Source: Bacteroidales bacterium (GTDB lineage: Bacteria > Bacteroidota > Bacteroidia > Bacteroidales > F082). Taken from it: a DNA stretch of 64,000 nt. Below the pieces are notes generated by a model. The model searched no databases. It was not told where the DNA came from and saw only the letters and a list, made by a program, of their open reading frames with translations. The DNA lies in the NCBI GenBank assembly GCA_900769945.1, contig CAAGIO010000017.1, positions 1 through 64,000 on the forward strand, read 5' to 3'. The translations under genes were made by a program, and so were the position numbers. Position 1 is the first letter of the stretch. Each line of letters begins with the position of its first letter. Shown here one piece after another: positions 42,576-51,819 of the stretch.

Positions 42576-44585
42576 TTATTTCAACTTTTCTTCCAAAGCA
42601 ATAATCATATCGCGGTATTTTGCGGCATTCATGAAGTCGAGTTCTTTGACAGACTTCTCCATATTTTTCTTTGCCTCCATGATGGCTTTTTTGATGTCTT
42701 TTTGTGAGCGGTAAACGACGGGTTTGTCTTCGGCTACGGCGCGCACCGACTCTTCGTTAGGCGAATAGTCGCGGACATGGTTTTTGCTCACGGAGTCACC
42801 GAGTGCGTTATCTATGGACTTGATGATAGTTTTCGGAACTATACCGTGTTCAATATTATATTTCATTTGGATTTCGCGACGCCGTTGTGTTTCGTCGATA
42901 GTCTTCCTCATTGAGTCAGTGATTTTGTCGGCGTACATTATCACAAGGCTGTCGGCGTTACGTGCGGCTCTTCCGGCGGTCTGTGTAAGCGAGCGTTCAG
43001 AGCGGAGGAAGCCTTCCTTATCGGCATCAAGTATTGCGACGAGTTGCACCTCCGGCAGGTCTAAGCCTTCCCTCAAGAGGTTGACGCCCACGAGCACATC
43101 AAAATCACCTCTTCTCAAACCGAGCATGATATCAACTCTGTCGAGGGTATCCACATCGGAGTGTATGTATCTTGTCTTGATATTCAGGTTATTAAGATAT
43201 TTTGTGAGTTCCTCGGCCATACGTTTTGTTAGGGTGGTGACAAGAATTCTCTGATTATTGTTTGTCACCCGTATTATTTCGTTCACCAAGTCATCTACTT
43301 GATTAGTGCAAGGTCTTACTTCTATCACTGGGTCAAGCAGTCCGGTAGGTCGAATAAGCTGTTCCACATACACGCCTTGTGTCTGCTGCATCTCGTAGTC
43401 GCCGGGTGTTGCGCTCACATAAATAGTCTGTCCCGAAAGGGCTTCAAACTCATCGAATTTCAGTGGTCGGTTATCGAGGGCGGAAGGCAGGCGGAAGCCA
43501 TATTCCACAAGTGTTTGTTTTCTTGACCTGTCGCCTCCGTACATAGCGCGTATCTGAGACACGGTGACATGGCTTTCATCAATGATTGTGATGAAATCGT
43601 CAGGGAAATAGTCAATAAGGCAGAATGGGCGCGAGCCCGGACTCCTACCATCGAAATAACGGGAGTAGTTCTCGATGCCGGAGCAATAGCCGAGTTCGCG
43701 AATCATCTCCACATCATAGTTCACCCTGTCTTGCAGGCGTTTAGCATCTTCAACCTTCCCAATCTCCCTGAAATACTCGGTCTGCTTATACATATCAAGG
43801 AGTATCTCGTCGGTGGCCGTCTTTATTTTCTCTTTTGAGGTCACGAAGATGTTGGCTGGGAAGATGGTGATATTTTGCAGCGGTTCAATCCTCTTTCCTG
43901 ACACGGGGTCGAACGACTCGAGTTCATCAACCTCGTCGTCCCAGAATATTATCCTGTAAGGCAGGTCGGAATAGGCGGGGAAGACGTCAACAGTGTCGCC
44001 TTTCACACGGAAGCGTCCTCTGACAAACTCGATGTCGTTTCGTGAGTACAGCGAGTTTGAGAGTTGGAGCAGCAGGTCATCTCTCCTAATCTTCTGCCCT
44101 ATCTCTATGTTTATCACGTTCTTACTGAAGTCGTCAGGATTACCGATGCCGTAGATACACGACACTGACGACACTACTATCACGTCTCTTCTTCCCGACA
44201 GCAGGGCTGATGTTGCGCTTAGGCGCAGCTTGTCAATCTCGTCATTGATAGAGAGGTCTTTCTCTATATAGGTGTTTGTTTGGGGTATGAACGCCTCCGG
44301 CTGATAATAGTCGTAATAAGAGACGAAGTACTCGACCCTGTTTTCCGGGAAGAACTGTTTGAACTCCCCATACAGCTGAGCGGCAAGGGTTTTGTTATGG
44401 CTGAGTATCAATGCCGGACGGTTCAGCTCGGCAAGGACATTAGCGATGGTGAAAGTCTTTCCGGAGCCCGTCACGCCGAGCAAGGTCTGGAACTTCTCGC
44501 CTTCCATCAAGCCCCGCTTCAGCTTCTCAATGGCCTGAGGCTGGTCGCCCGTAGGCTTAAATTCAGAGTTGAGTTTATAATTCAT
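42576..44585 (-). CDS. uvrB: Excinuclease ABC subunit B
   Basis: UvrB verifies DNA damage in nucleotide-excision repair. The 669-aa protein has Walker A GVTGSGKT, the beta-hairpin YYDYYQPEAFIP, DESHVT, helicase motifs GVNLLREGLDLPEV and QTAGRAARN, and the C-terminal UVR domain (EAKKNMEKSVKELDFMNAAKYRD). The ATG at 44585 (MNYKLNSEF) is preferred over a TTG two codons earlier. Its start is 2 nt past the stop of the EEP gene, so it is the last gene of the mutL operon, which joins mismatch and excision repair. Confidence 0.97.
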   Translation of the reverse strand: MNYKLNSEFKPTGDQPQAIEKLKRGLMEGEKFQTLLGVTGSGKTFTIANVLAELNRPALILSHNKTLAAQLYGEFKQFFPENRVEYFVSYYDYYQPEAFIPQTNTYIEKDLSINDEIDKLRLSATSALLSGRRDVIVVSSVSCIYGIGNPDDFSKNVINIEIGQKIRRDDLLLQLSNSLYSRNDIEFVRGRFRVKGDTVDVFPAYSDLPYRIIFWDDEVDELESFDPVSGKRIEPLQNITIFPANIFVTSKEKIKTATDEILLDMYKQTEYFREIGKVEDAKRLQDRVNYDVEMIRELGYCSGIENYSRYFDGRSPGSRPFCLIDYFPDDFITIIDESHVTVSQIRAMYGGDRSRKQTLVEYGFRLPSALDNRPLKFDEFEALSGQTIYVSATPGDYEMQQTQGVYVEQLIRPTGLLDPVIEVRPCTNQVDDLVNEIIRVTNNNQRILVTTLTKRMAEELTKYLNNLNIKTRYIHSDVDTLDRVDIMLGLRRGDFDVLVGVNLLREGLDLPEVQLVAILDADKEGFLRSERSLTQTAGRAARNADSLVIMYADKITDSMRKTIDETQRRREIQMKYNIEHGIVPKTIIKSIDNALGDSVSKNHVRDYSPNEESVRAVAEDKPVVYRSQKDIKKAIMEAKKNMEKSVKELDFMNAAKYRDMIIALEEKLK

Positions 44586-44587
44586 AA

Positions 44588-45697
44588 TCAATGAGTCACA
44601 TTAAACGACATCACGACAGGATAATGGTCCGACTGCTTGAACTTCAGCACCTCAAAAGTCATTGGCACAATAAGATCGTTGGTCCATAGATAATCAATCC
44701 TGAGAAGGGGCAGTCTTCCGCAGTAGGTCTTCCCTATTCCATTCCCGGCTTTTAGGAAGGCGTCGGACATTCCCGTCTTCGACATCTTATGATAAGTGTA
44801 TGAGAGAGGCGTGTCATTGAAGTCGCCACAGATAATCAGCGGGTTATCCATATCAGGGAGGTTATCCACTATGAACTTCGACTCAGAAGTCCTGTTCTCA
44901 AAGCCAAGAATCAGCTTTTTCACCAACGACTTCCCCACCGTCTCCGAGTTTTCAATATAGTTTTTCGCGTCAGTGACGTAGGCTATCTCATCATTATTGA
45001 TCATAAATGACTTAAGGTGAACGCATTCTACATAGAACTTCCCGACAGAGCCACCCTTGACGAGTTTTGCCACTCCATAGTTTATCTTGTTAAAGGCATC
45101 GGTAAAATCATCATCTTCAAGAGGATATTTGGAGAAGATAATCTCAGTGCCAATATCAGAGTTGTCGAAGAAAAAGTATTTACAGTTTATCTTTTCGCAG
45201 AACTTTCCCGCCTTATCATCGTTCCATCTGCCGCTCTCCTGAAGACACACCACATCGGGATTTTGAGAGTTTATCATCTCAACAATATCTTTTTCAACAA
45301 GTTCCGCACTTTTAGCATTATCAGTGATGCTGCGGAACATCGCGATATTATAGGTCATTATCTTGACATTCCCCTCATCGGAATTTGTATTTTTCGTCGA
45401 GAAAGACTTCTGGAGGCCAGGAAGAGACAGAGCGATTGAAATGATGCTAATGAACACCGTCTTCCTCGACTTCAGAAGCAAGAGGATGACGAACATCAAG
45501 ACATTGAAAAACAGTATAGGCCAGAATGCCAAGCCGAAGAAAGAGAGCCACACGAACTTGTCGGGAGAGACCAGCGGGCACATCATGCAGAAAATCATTG
45601 CGAGCAGCCCTACGAACGCGAGCACGCCCGCCAAGAAAATCAGCATGCGTCTTCCGAACGGCAGGTTCTTTTTTTCCCCTTTCTTGTTAGGCTTCAT
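44588..45697 (-). CDS. Membrane-anchored endonuclease/exonuclease/phosphatase family protein
   Basis: The 369-aa protein begins with three hydrophobic helices (about 15-95) and continues as an EEP-fold hydrolase: VKIMTYNIAMF, the metal-binding glutamate in DVVCLQESGRW, CGDFNDTPLSY, and the C-terminal QSDHYPVVM with the catalytic histidine. The family includes nucleases, sphingomyelinases and inositol phosphatases, and the substrate is not evident. Membrane anchoring places the domain probably outside the cytoplasmic membrane. It sits between rhomboid and uvrB with only a few nt on each side. Confidence 0.85.
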   Translation of the reverse strand: MKPNKKGEKKNLPFGRRMLIFLAGVLAFVGLLAMIFCMMCPLVSPDKFVWLSFFGLAFWPILFFNVLMFVILLLLKSRKTVFISIISIALSLPGLQKSFSTKNTNSDEGNVKIMTYNIAMFRSITDNAKSAELVEKDIVEMINSQNPDVVCLQESGRWNDDKAGKFCEKINCKYFFFDNSDIGTEIIFSKYPLEDDDFTDAFNKINYGVAKLVKGGSVGKFYVECVHLKSFMINNDEIAYVTDAKNYIENSETVGKSLVKKLILGFENRTSESKFIVDNLPDMDNPLIICGDFNDTPLSYTYHKMSKTGMSDAFLKAGNGIGKTYCGRLPLLRIDYLWTNDLIVPMTFEVLKFKQSDHYPVVMSFNVTH

Positions 45698-45703
45698 TAT
45701 TTC

Positions 45704-46573
45704 TTACTTTTTACTTTGTTTAAACAAGAATTCTTTCTCCTCTTTTGTCAGGCTGTCATAACCATATTTCGAAATCTTATCGAGTATTGCATCTGTTTTC
45801 CGTTGGTTGTCAGCCTGTTCCATATTATATTCCTCATCGGTCTTAGGTCTTCGGAAATTCTTATTCCTTCTAATCCTGAAGTTGCCGCCGCCATCGACGC
45901 GCCTCCAGTAAAGAATCAGGGCGAGACCGAAGAGCATACCGCCGAGGTGTGCGAAATGAGCTACATTGTCAGAGTTCGAGAGACCAGACAGCAGTTCGAT
46001 GACGCCGTAAATGATGACGAACCACTTTGCTTTTATCGGGATGGCGAAGTAGATGTAAATGCGTGAGTTAGGCCATGTCATACCGAAGGCGAGAAGTATT
46101 CCGTACACCGCTCCTGACGCGCCGACGGTAGTCATCATGTTGAGGTATTGGGACATCGGTATTGTCTGATACGCCGAAATCCTCACGTTTGTATATTCTT
46201 GCAGAGTTGTGACAAATTGAATATACTGTACGAGTTCTTGGACAAGGCCGGCACCTATTCCGCAGACGAAGTAGAAAATCAGGAAGCGTTTTGAGCCCCA
46301 AGCGTTCTCAATAGTGTTTCCGAACATCCACAAGGCGAACATGTTGAAGAACAAGTGGGAGAAGCTGCCGTGCATAAACATATAAGTCACAAACTGGTAC
46401 GGTCTGAAATCCGATGCGCCAATATAATGCAGTCCGAGGTACTGTACAAGGTCGATATGCAGCACTTTTTCAGCTGCTATAGTGGCGATAAAGAAGATAC
46501 AGTTGAGTATCAGCAGGTTTTTTACCACCAAAGGCAATATTGAAAATCCTTGAGGTCTGATATTATTTTCCAT
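45704..46573 (-). CDS. Rhomboid-family intramembrane serine protease
   Basis: The 289-aa protein has the six-helix rhomboid core. The catalytic serine lies in TVGASGAVYGI and the histidine in VAHFAHLGGMLFGLAL, with FGNTIENAWGSKRF in the L1 loop region after HLFFNMFALW. The soluble C-terminus (about 230-289) is charged and ends SLTKEEKEFLFKQSKK, a helical tail found in Bacteroidetes rhomboids. It cuts membrane proteins; its substrates are unknown. The ATG at 46573 overlaps the mutL 3' end by 11 nt, showing translational coupling. Confidence 0.92.
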   Translation of the reverse strand: MENNIRPQGFSILPLVVKNLLILNCIFFIATIAAEKVLHIDLVQYLGLHYIGASDFRPYQFVTYMFMHGSFSHLFFNMFALWMFGNTIENAWGSKRFLIFYFVCGIGAGLVQELVQYIQFVTTLQEYTNVRISAYQTIPMSQYLNMMTTVGASGAVYGILLAFGMTWPNSRIYIYFAIPIKAKWFVIIYGVIELLSGLSNSDNVAHFAHLGGMLFGLALILYWRRVDGGGNFRIRRNKNFRRPKTDEEYNMEQADNQRKTDAILDKISKYGYDSLTKEEKEFLFKQSKK

Positions 46574-48374
46574 TAGCAAAGCGGTTTTTTATTTCATCAG
46601 AGTGAATAATAGTAAAAATTTTCTTTCCGTTAGGAGCTATTTCAGATACAGCGCATCCGAAAAGCCTGTCGATGATATCCTGCATCTCGCAGGCGTTAAG
46701 CGGTTGTCCCGGCTTCACGGCCATCTGTGCCGCGAGAGAGCGCGCGAGGCTAAGTTTCCTTTCAGAGACACCTACTACGGCGCAAGTCTTGTTGTCATCA
46801 ATAATCCTCTCAATGACGGAGACGGCGTCGGTGCCTTTGCAATCGGTAGGTGTGCCATTAATAATAAAGGTATATGGGTTCATCTCCTCAAGACGGAAGC
46901 CTATCCTCTCAAGCTCAGGCTTGATATTTCGCAAGATAGACGCGTCATTGACGTTGAGCGAGACATGTTGTGGGAACAGCTCCTGTTGAGAGGCGTTCGA
47001 GCTGTTATCCATCTCGCGCAGATACTTCTCATACAAAATCCGTTGATGAGCAAGGTTCTGGTCAACGACAAGCAGCCCCGACTTCACAGCAGTGACGATA
47101 TATGACTGTTGTAGCTGGATGAAGAGGCTTCTGGAGTCGTCCGATAATACATCAGAGGCATTGTCTGACTTATCAGGTACGCTATTACCCACCACGTCGC
47201 CGGAGGTGTCGTAAGCAATGCGCCAGTTCTTGTTCTGATGATGTATTGGAGTGACTTTAAACGGGTTAAACGAAGGGTTGAAATCCACTTTCGGTTGTAC
47301 CAAGGGCCTATCCATACGGCTCGCCTCTCCGAAATCGATGCCAAGATTCGGGTCTATATCGAAGTCGAGCATAGGAGCGAGGTTGTTCTGTCCTATCGCC
47401 TTACGCACTGCCGAATGCATGATGGCGTAAATAAGCTTGATATCGATGAAGTTAACCTCGGTTTTTGTCGGATGTATATTGATATCTATCTCCTTCGGGT
47501 CAATCTGGATATCAAGGAAATAGCCGGGGAAGCAGTCCTGAGGTATCAGCTCCTTATAGGCGTTCTCCACGGCATGATGAAGGTAAGAATGCTTGATAAA
47601 GCGGGAGTTCACGAAGAAATACTGCTCACCCCTTGTCTTTTTCAGGAACTCCGGCTTCACTATAAATCCGTTTATCGCCACCGACTCCGTCACCTGATTG
47701 ACAGGCAGCAGCTTACTGTCATAATCTTTTCCGAAGAGCCCGACGATACGTTGTTTCAGAGTGCCGGGATAGAGATGGAAGAGCTCCTTATCATTGCTGA
47801 TATAGGAGAAGCCCACCTGAGGGTTCATCATTGTTACGCGAAAGAACTCATCATTGATATGGCGGAGCTCCGCATCATTAGACTTCAAGAAGTTACGTCG
47901 TGCTGGGACATTAAAGAAGAGGTTTTTCACCATGAATGACGAGCCTGCCGACATAGGTTTGGGCGACTGTTCCAGCACTTTAGAGCCTTCGATACGTATC
48001 TTTGTGCCCACGTTATCCTCCTTACGGCGTGTTGACAGCTCCACCTGTGCTACTGCCGCGATACTTGCGAGAGCCTCGCCGCGGAATCCCATTGTCCGGA
48101 TAGAGAACAGGTCGTCAGCACATCTGATTTTTGAGGTGGCGTGACGCTCGAAGCACAGGCGCGCATCCGTCTCCGACATTCCGCATCCGTTATCGGCAAC
48201 GCTTATTAATGTACGCCCAGCGTCTCTCACAACCAAATCCACCTGGGTGGCACCGGCATCGATAGCGTTCTCCATCAGCTCCTTTACGACAGAGGCAGGA
48301 CGCTGTATCACCTCGCCGGCAGCAATCTGGTTGGCGACAGAGTCAGGCAGTAACTTAATAATATCCAACGACAT
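46563..48374 (-). CDS. mutL: DNA mismatch repair protein MutL
   Basis: The 603-aa protein has the GHKL ATPase (ELMENAIDAGAT at 32-43, DNGCGM at 61-66, GFRGEAL at 96-102) and a C-terminal dimerisation domain. The position of the endonuclease motif DQHA(x)2E(x)4E reads DQNLAHQRILYE (438-449), with the His and first Glu replaced, and the later CPHGRP-like block is APNGKKI. So the endonuclease seems inactive or altered, although I do not know how typical this is for the clade. It lies 3 nt after a small membrane protein gene and leads into rhomboid. Confidence 0.95.
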   Translation of the reverse strand: MSLDIIKLLPDSVANQIAAGEVIQRPASVVKELMENAIDAGATQVDLVVRDAGRTLISVADNGCGMSETDARLCFERHATSKIRCADDLFSIRTMGFRGEALASIAAVAQVELSTRRKEDNVGTKIRIEGSKVLEQSPKPMSAGSSFMVKNLFFNVPARRNFLKSNDAELRHINDEFFRVTMMNPQVGFSYISNDKELFHLYPGTLKQRIVGLFGKDYDSKLLPVNQVTESVAINGFIVKPEFLKKTRGEQYFFVNSRFIKHSYLHHAVENAYKELIPQDCFPGYFLDIQIDPKEIDINIHPTKTEVNFIDIKLIYAIMHSAVRKAIGQNNLAPMLDFDIDPNLGIDFGEASRMDRPLVQPKVDFNPSFNPFKVTPIHHQNKNWRIAYDTSGDVVGNSVPDKSDNASDVLSDDSRSLFIQLQQSYIVTAVKSGLLVVDQNLAHQRILYEKYLREMDNSSNASQQELFPQHVSLNVNDASILRNIKPELERIGFRLEEMNPYTFIINGTPTDCKGTDAVSVIERIIDDNKTCAVVGVSERKLSLARSLAAQMAVKPGQPLNACEMQDIIDRLFGCAVSEIAPNGKKIFTIIHSDEIKNRFANGK

Positions 48375-48377
48375 ATA

Positions 48378-48710
48378 CTATTTCTGATTTCCAAGCATTA
48401 AAAACATTTTGATAAAATCATCAATGAGAGGTGTAAACAAGATGAAATATACTAACAAGGCGGTAAAGCAAATGAATATTATTGAGCGCAACGTCTTATA
48501 ACTCATGCCACGCCCCTTGCCCTTTTCTTCTTCAATACCCCTGCCCCAGCTCTTCCGCATCTTGACCCTCAGCTTCTCTTCTTCAGACAGGCTCGAATCC
48601 AACCCCAGCTCAGCTTTCTTCCGCTCAAGAGCCTCTTTCTCAGGATTATAGTATCTCGGAATGTAATTAAACTTACGCGGCTCAGGCCTATGAAACATAA
48701 ATATACCCAT
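48378..48710 (-). CDS. Small single-span membrane protein upstream of mutL
   Basis: The 110-aa protein has a charged N-terminal half rich in Lys, Arg and Glu (NPEKEALERKKAELGLDSSLSEEEK), predicted helical, and one membrane segment near the C-terminus (IIFICFTALLVYFILFTPLI). I do not recognise a function. The ATG at 48710 (MGIFMFHRPEPR) is chosen because it follows the TATTTTTG element at 48730-48737 directly; an earlier start would lie before transcription. It is the first gene of the mutL-rhomboid-EEP-uvrB operon. Confidence 0.7.
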   Translation of the reverse strand: MGIFMFHRPEPRKFNYIPRYYNPEKEALERKKAELGLDSSLSEEEKLRVKMRKSWGRGIEEEKGKGRGMSYKTLRSIIFICFTALLVYFILFTPLIDDFIKMFLMLGNQK

Positions 48711-48729
48711 CACATTTGATTTTAATTTG

Positions 48730-48737
48730 CAAAAATA
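48730..48737 (-). promoter_or_regulatory. Candidate -7 element of the mutL operon
   Basis: The minus strand reads TATTTTTG followed by C, 19 nt before the ATG of the small membrane protein. Confidence 0.6.
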
Positions 48738-48805
48738 CTCATATTTTTTCAAGACAAGGTTGATTTTATAAAATAATTTTCAGCATACAGCTCCAATTTT
48801 TTTAA

Positions 48806-48813
48806 TATTTTTG
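48806..48813 (+). promoter_or_regulatory. Candidate -7 element of the ABC importer operon
   Basis: TATTTTTG followed by C lies 29 nt before the ATG of the binding-protein gene. The leader is too short for a cobalamin riboswitch. Confidence 0.6.
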
Positions 48814-48842
48814 CAGCACTTCCTTGAAATCAACAATAATAG

Positions 48843-49991
48843 ATGAAAAGAATTTTACTAATCTGTATATCAACAATTTGTCTTTTATCATCTTGTACCA
48901 ACGGCGGGAAAGATGACGGCAAGGGACGCCTGCAGTCGGAAGAGAATCTCATGCGGCGGGCAAACTATATAGAGATAACGCGTTACAAATCAGGATACCG
49001 CCTCGACATCACATGCCCTTGGGACAACCAAAGCAGTCTCGGTGAGTTCTTCCTCTACCCCAACAGCCTCCCCATTCCTGAGGAGCTATCTAACAAGACC
49101 GTGATACGTACCCCCGTACAATCTGTCATAGCCTACTCCTCAACACAATGGTCCGTTTTCCTTCAACTTGGAGAAATAAATAGAGTAAAAGGCATTCTCG
49201 AAAGCAACTACACAAAAAACAAAGAGATAAAACGACTTGTCAACGAAGGAGACATTAAAGATGTAGGTATTGAGACTCAGATAGATACAGAGAAAGTGAT
49301 ACTGTTGCAGCCTGACATCATTCTTTATACGCCCTATTCCAACACCAAAGGAGAAGAGCTAAGCGACCTCAGTGGCGCGGTGATGTTCCCTTTTGCGGAT
49401 TACCTTGAAAATCACCCACTTGGACGTGCAGAATGGCTAAAGGTGATTGGATTCCTGACCTGCAGGGAGAGAGACACAGACGAATGGTTCGACAACATAG
49501 AGAAACGGTACGACAGCATCAGGCAGATATGCGACAACGTGACACACAGGCCGACGGTTTTCTCCGACCTTCCTTTCGAAGGACAATGGTATATTCCCGG
49601 AGGTAAAAGCTATATCGCACAGATTTTCAATGACGCAGGAGCTGACTATATTTGGAAAGACAACAACAACACAGCGAGCCAGCCTATTGACGCCGAGACA
49701 GTTCTGTTAAAAGCCGGAAACGCCGACTATTGGCGCATCATGAACTCAACAAATGCAGAATATTCCTACGAACTGCTTTCCAAGGAAAACGAGATGTTCA
49801 CCTATTTCAAGTCATTTAAAGACAGAAACGTCATCGTTTGCGACATACAAAAGAGCGCGTATTTCGAGAAATCACAATACGAGCCGGACATTCTTCTCAA
49901 AGATTTCGTAAAAATCTTCCACCCCGAACTTATCAGTGAAGATTACCAGCCCAAATATTTTTATTTGTTAACAAACGCAGGAAAGAGATGA
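48843..49991 (+). CDS. Metal-chelate ABC importer, substrate-binding lipoprotein
   Basis: The 382-aa protein starts with a lipoprotein signal (LICISTICLLSSC, Cys at 18) and has the TroA/BtuF-type two-lobed fold: TPVQSVIAYSSTQWSVFLQLGEINRVKGI in the first lobe and QPDIILYTPYS followed by a long helix linking to the second lobe. Such proteins bind ferric siderophores, haem or cobalamin outside the inner membrane. The ligand cannot be determined; the B12-dependent KamE makes cobalamin attractive, but no B12 riboswitch precedes the operon. Stop and start of the permease gene overlap (ATGA). Confidence 0.87.
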   Translation: MKRILLICISTICLLSSCTNGGKDDGKGRLQSEENLMRRANYIEITRYKSGYRLDITCPWDNQSSLGEFFLYPNSLPIPEELSNKTVIRTPVQSVIAYSSTQWSVFLQLGEINRVKGILESNYTKNKEIKRLVNEGDIKDVGIETQIDTEKVILLQPDIILYTPYSNTKGEELSDLSGAVMFPFADYLENHPLGRAEWLKVIGFLTCRERDTDEWFDNIEKRYDSIRQICDNVTHRPTVFSDLPFEGQWYIPGGKSYIAQIFNDAGADYIWKDNNNTASQPIDAETVLLKAGNADYWRIMNSTNAEYSYELLSKENEMFTYFKSFKDRNVIVCDIQKSAYFEKSQYEPDILLKDFVKIFHPELISEDYQPKYFYLLTNAGKR

Positions 49992-51010
49992 GAAGAAAAA
50001 GGAACACTTTAATAATCAGCGGGATAGTGCTAATATGCATACTGCTTTTCATTCTCAACCTAATAATAGGAAGCACGACAGTGTCATTGAGTGAATTTAT
50101 TAAAGTAATACTTCAAGATAGCAATGATAACACATTAGGTATTATAATATTAAACTACAGGCTACCACAGGCAATAACTGCCTTATTAGCAGGAGCCGCG
50201 TTATCTGTTGCGGGATTATTAATGCAGACATTATTCCGCAATCCACTCGCCGACCCGTCGATGCTTGGAATCAGCAGCGGCGCGAGTTTAGGTGTAGGAG
50301 TAGTAATATTGTTGACAGGCGCGCTCACGGGAGCAGCAGCGTCATCGTTCACTTGGTGGTCAACGATAGGAGTAAGCATTGCAGCATTTGCCGGCGCGAC
50401 TGCAGTATTACTCGTCATGATGTCGTTCAGCGCAAAGATAAACAATATGACAACGTTGGTAATCATAGGGTTGATGATTTCATTCCTCGCCAACTCATTC
50501 ACCGACATAATGAAATATTACAGCATAAAAGAAGACATACATTCATTCGTGGTATGGGGAATGGGCAGTTTTTCGGGAGTAGGCACCAAGAAACTCGCAG
50601 TGTTCAGCATCAGCATAATGATAGGGTTAGCGGCAACATTCTTCTTACCAAAGAACTTAAACATACTACTTCTGGGAGACACATACGCAGAGAACTTAGG
50701 GTTGAACATCAGACGTAACAGCGTGATTATCATACTTATTTCCGGTTATCTTACAGCCATAACAACTGCATATTGCGGTCCAATCTCGTTTATCGGGCTT
50801 TCAGTGCCACACATTGCGAGGTATTTATTCAAAAGCAGCGACCACAGGCTTCTTGTGCCGATATCAATATTAATAGGTATGGTCATGACGCTATTCTGCA
50901 ACATTATTGCGAGGCTGCCGGGGTTGGACGGGAACCTGCCAATAAATGCAGTGACAGCCCTTATTGGAGCCCCGATAGTTATTTCTGTCATATTGAGAAA
51001 CAAGAAATAA
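49988..51010 (+). CDS. FecCD/BtuC-family ABC importer permease
   Basis: The 340-aa membrane protein has about nine or ten helices and the FecCD/BtuC signatures: NYRLPQAITALLAGAALSVAGLLMQTLFRNPLADPSMLGISSGASLG in the first third (the PLADP segment contacts the ATPase) and GPISFIGLSVPHIARYLFKSSDHR near the end. It forms a dimer with two ATPases. Its ATG overlaps the binding-protein stop by 4 nt, and the ATPase gene follows after 26 nt, a standard importer operon. Confidence 0.95.
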   Translation: MRRKRNTLIISGIVLICILLFILNLIIGSTTVSLSEFIKVILQDSNDNTLGIIILNYRLPQAITALLAGAALSVAGLLMQTLFRNPLADPSMLGISSGASLGVGVVILLTGALTGAAASSFTWWSTIGVSIAAFAGATAVLLVMMSFSAKINNMTTLVIIGLMISFLANSFTDIMKYYSIKEDIHSFVVWGMGSFSGVGTKKLAVFSISIMIGLAATFFLPKNLNILLLGDTYAENLGLNIRRNSVIIILISGYLTAITTAYCGPISFIGLSVPHIARYLFKSSDHRLLVPISILIGMVMTLFCNIIARLPGLDGNLPINAVTALIGAPIVISVILRNKK

Positions 51011-51036
51011 CGAAGACATAATAGAAAGTAAGGCAG

Positions 51037-51795
51037 ATGGAAATACTTAGAACAAAGTCATTATCAATAGGATACGGAGAGAAAGTAATAGTATCCGACA
51101 TTAACGCCACACTTGATGCAGGCGACATGGTTGCCCTTATAGGACCAAACGGCGCCGGCAAATCAACATTGTTCAAGACCTTATCCTCAAGGATAAAGCC
51201 CGTTGAAGGGACAATAGAGCTCATGGGTAAGGATTTGACGGCATACAGCCCGAACGAGAAGGCTAAGCTGCTCGGCATTGTGCTCACCGAACGCCCCGAC
51301 GACATGTTCATTAGCGTTTACGACATAGTGGCATCAGGACGTTACCCTTACTCCGGACTGTTCGGAAAACTAAACGAAAAAGACGAAACAATTATTAAAG
51401 AGTCACTTGAGATAATAGGTATTTCTAAATTGATAGACAGACGATTCCATACTCTTTCAGATGGAGAGAAGCAAAAGGTGATGATAGCGAAATCCATTGC
51501 ACAGAGCACACCCGTCATAATGCTTGACGAGCCCACCGCCTTCCTTGATTATCCGAGTAAGATAGAGTTGCTTGGCATCTTAAAAACATTAGCAAAAGAG
51601 AAGGGCAAGGCGATATTATTCAGCTCGCACGACATGGAGCTGACGTTACGGCACACCGACAAGCTATGGATCATTGCTCACGGCATGCCTTTTATGGCGG
51701 GCAACAGCTTGGAAATGATGGAGAACGGCATCTTAAAAAATTATTTAGGGCTAAAAAATGAGGAGCATGAGTTTTTATTCAATAAAATAATGTAA
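51037..51795 (+). CDS. ABC importer ATPase of the FecE/BtuD type
   Basis: The 252-aa protein has Walker A GPNGAGKST, the ABC signature as LSDGEKQKVMIAKSI (a variant of LSGGQ), Walker B VIMLDEPTAFLD and the switch histidine in FSSHDMELTLRH. It powers import of the ligand of the upstream binding protein. It ends 24 nt before the next gene, but a new promoter element at 51793 begins a separate unit. Confidence 0.95.
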   Translation: MEILRTKSLSIGYGEKVIVSDINATLDAGDMVALIGPNGAGKSTLFKTLSSRIKPVEGTIELMGKDLTAYSPNEKAKLLGIVLTERPDDMFISVYDIVASGRYPYSGLFGKLNEKDETIIKESLEIIGISKLIDRRFHTLSDGEKQKVMIAKSIAQSTPVIMLDEPTAFLDYPSKIELLGILKTLAKEKGKAILFSSHDMELTLRHTDKLWIIAHGMPFMAGNSLEMMENGILKNYLGLKNEEHEFLFNKIM

Positions 51796-51800
51796 CTTTG
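51793..51800 (+). promoter_or_regulatory. Candidate -7 element of the first Omp28-like gene
   Basis: TAACTTTG followed by C overlaps the stop region of the ATPase gene and lies 19 nt before the ATG at 51820. Confidence 0.6.
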
Positions 51801-51819
51801 CAGACAAATTTTTAACATA

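Noticed and set aside
48714..48842. Cobalamin riboswitch before the ABC importer
   Set aside because: The leader from the TATTTTTG element to the ATG is about 30 nt, far too short, and no B12-box-like sequence is seen. The same holds for the roughly 80-nt kamE leader.
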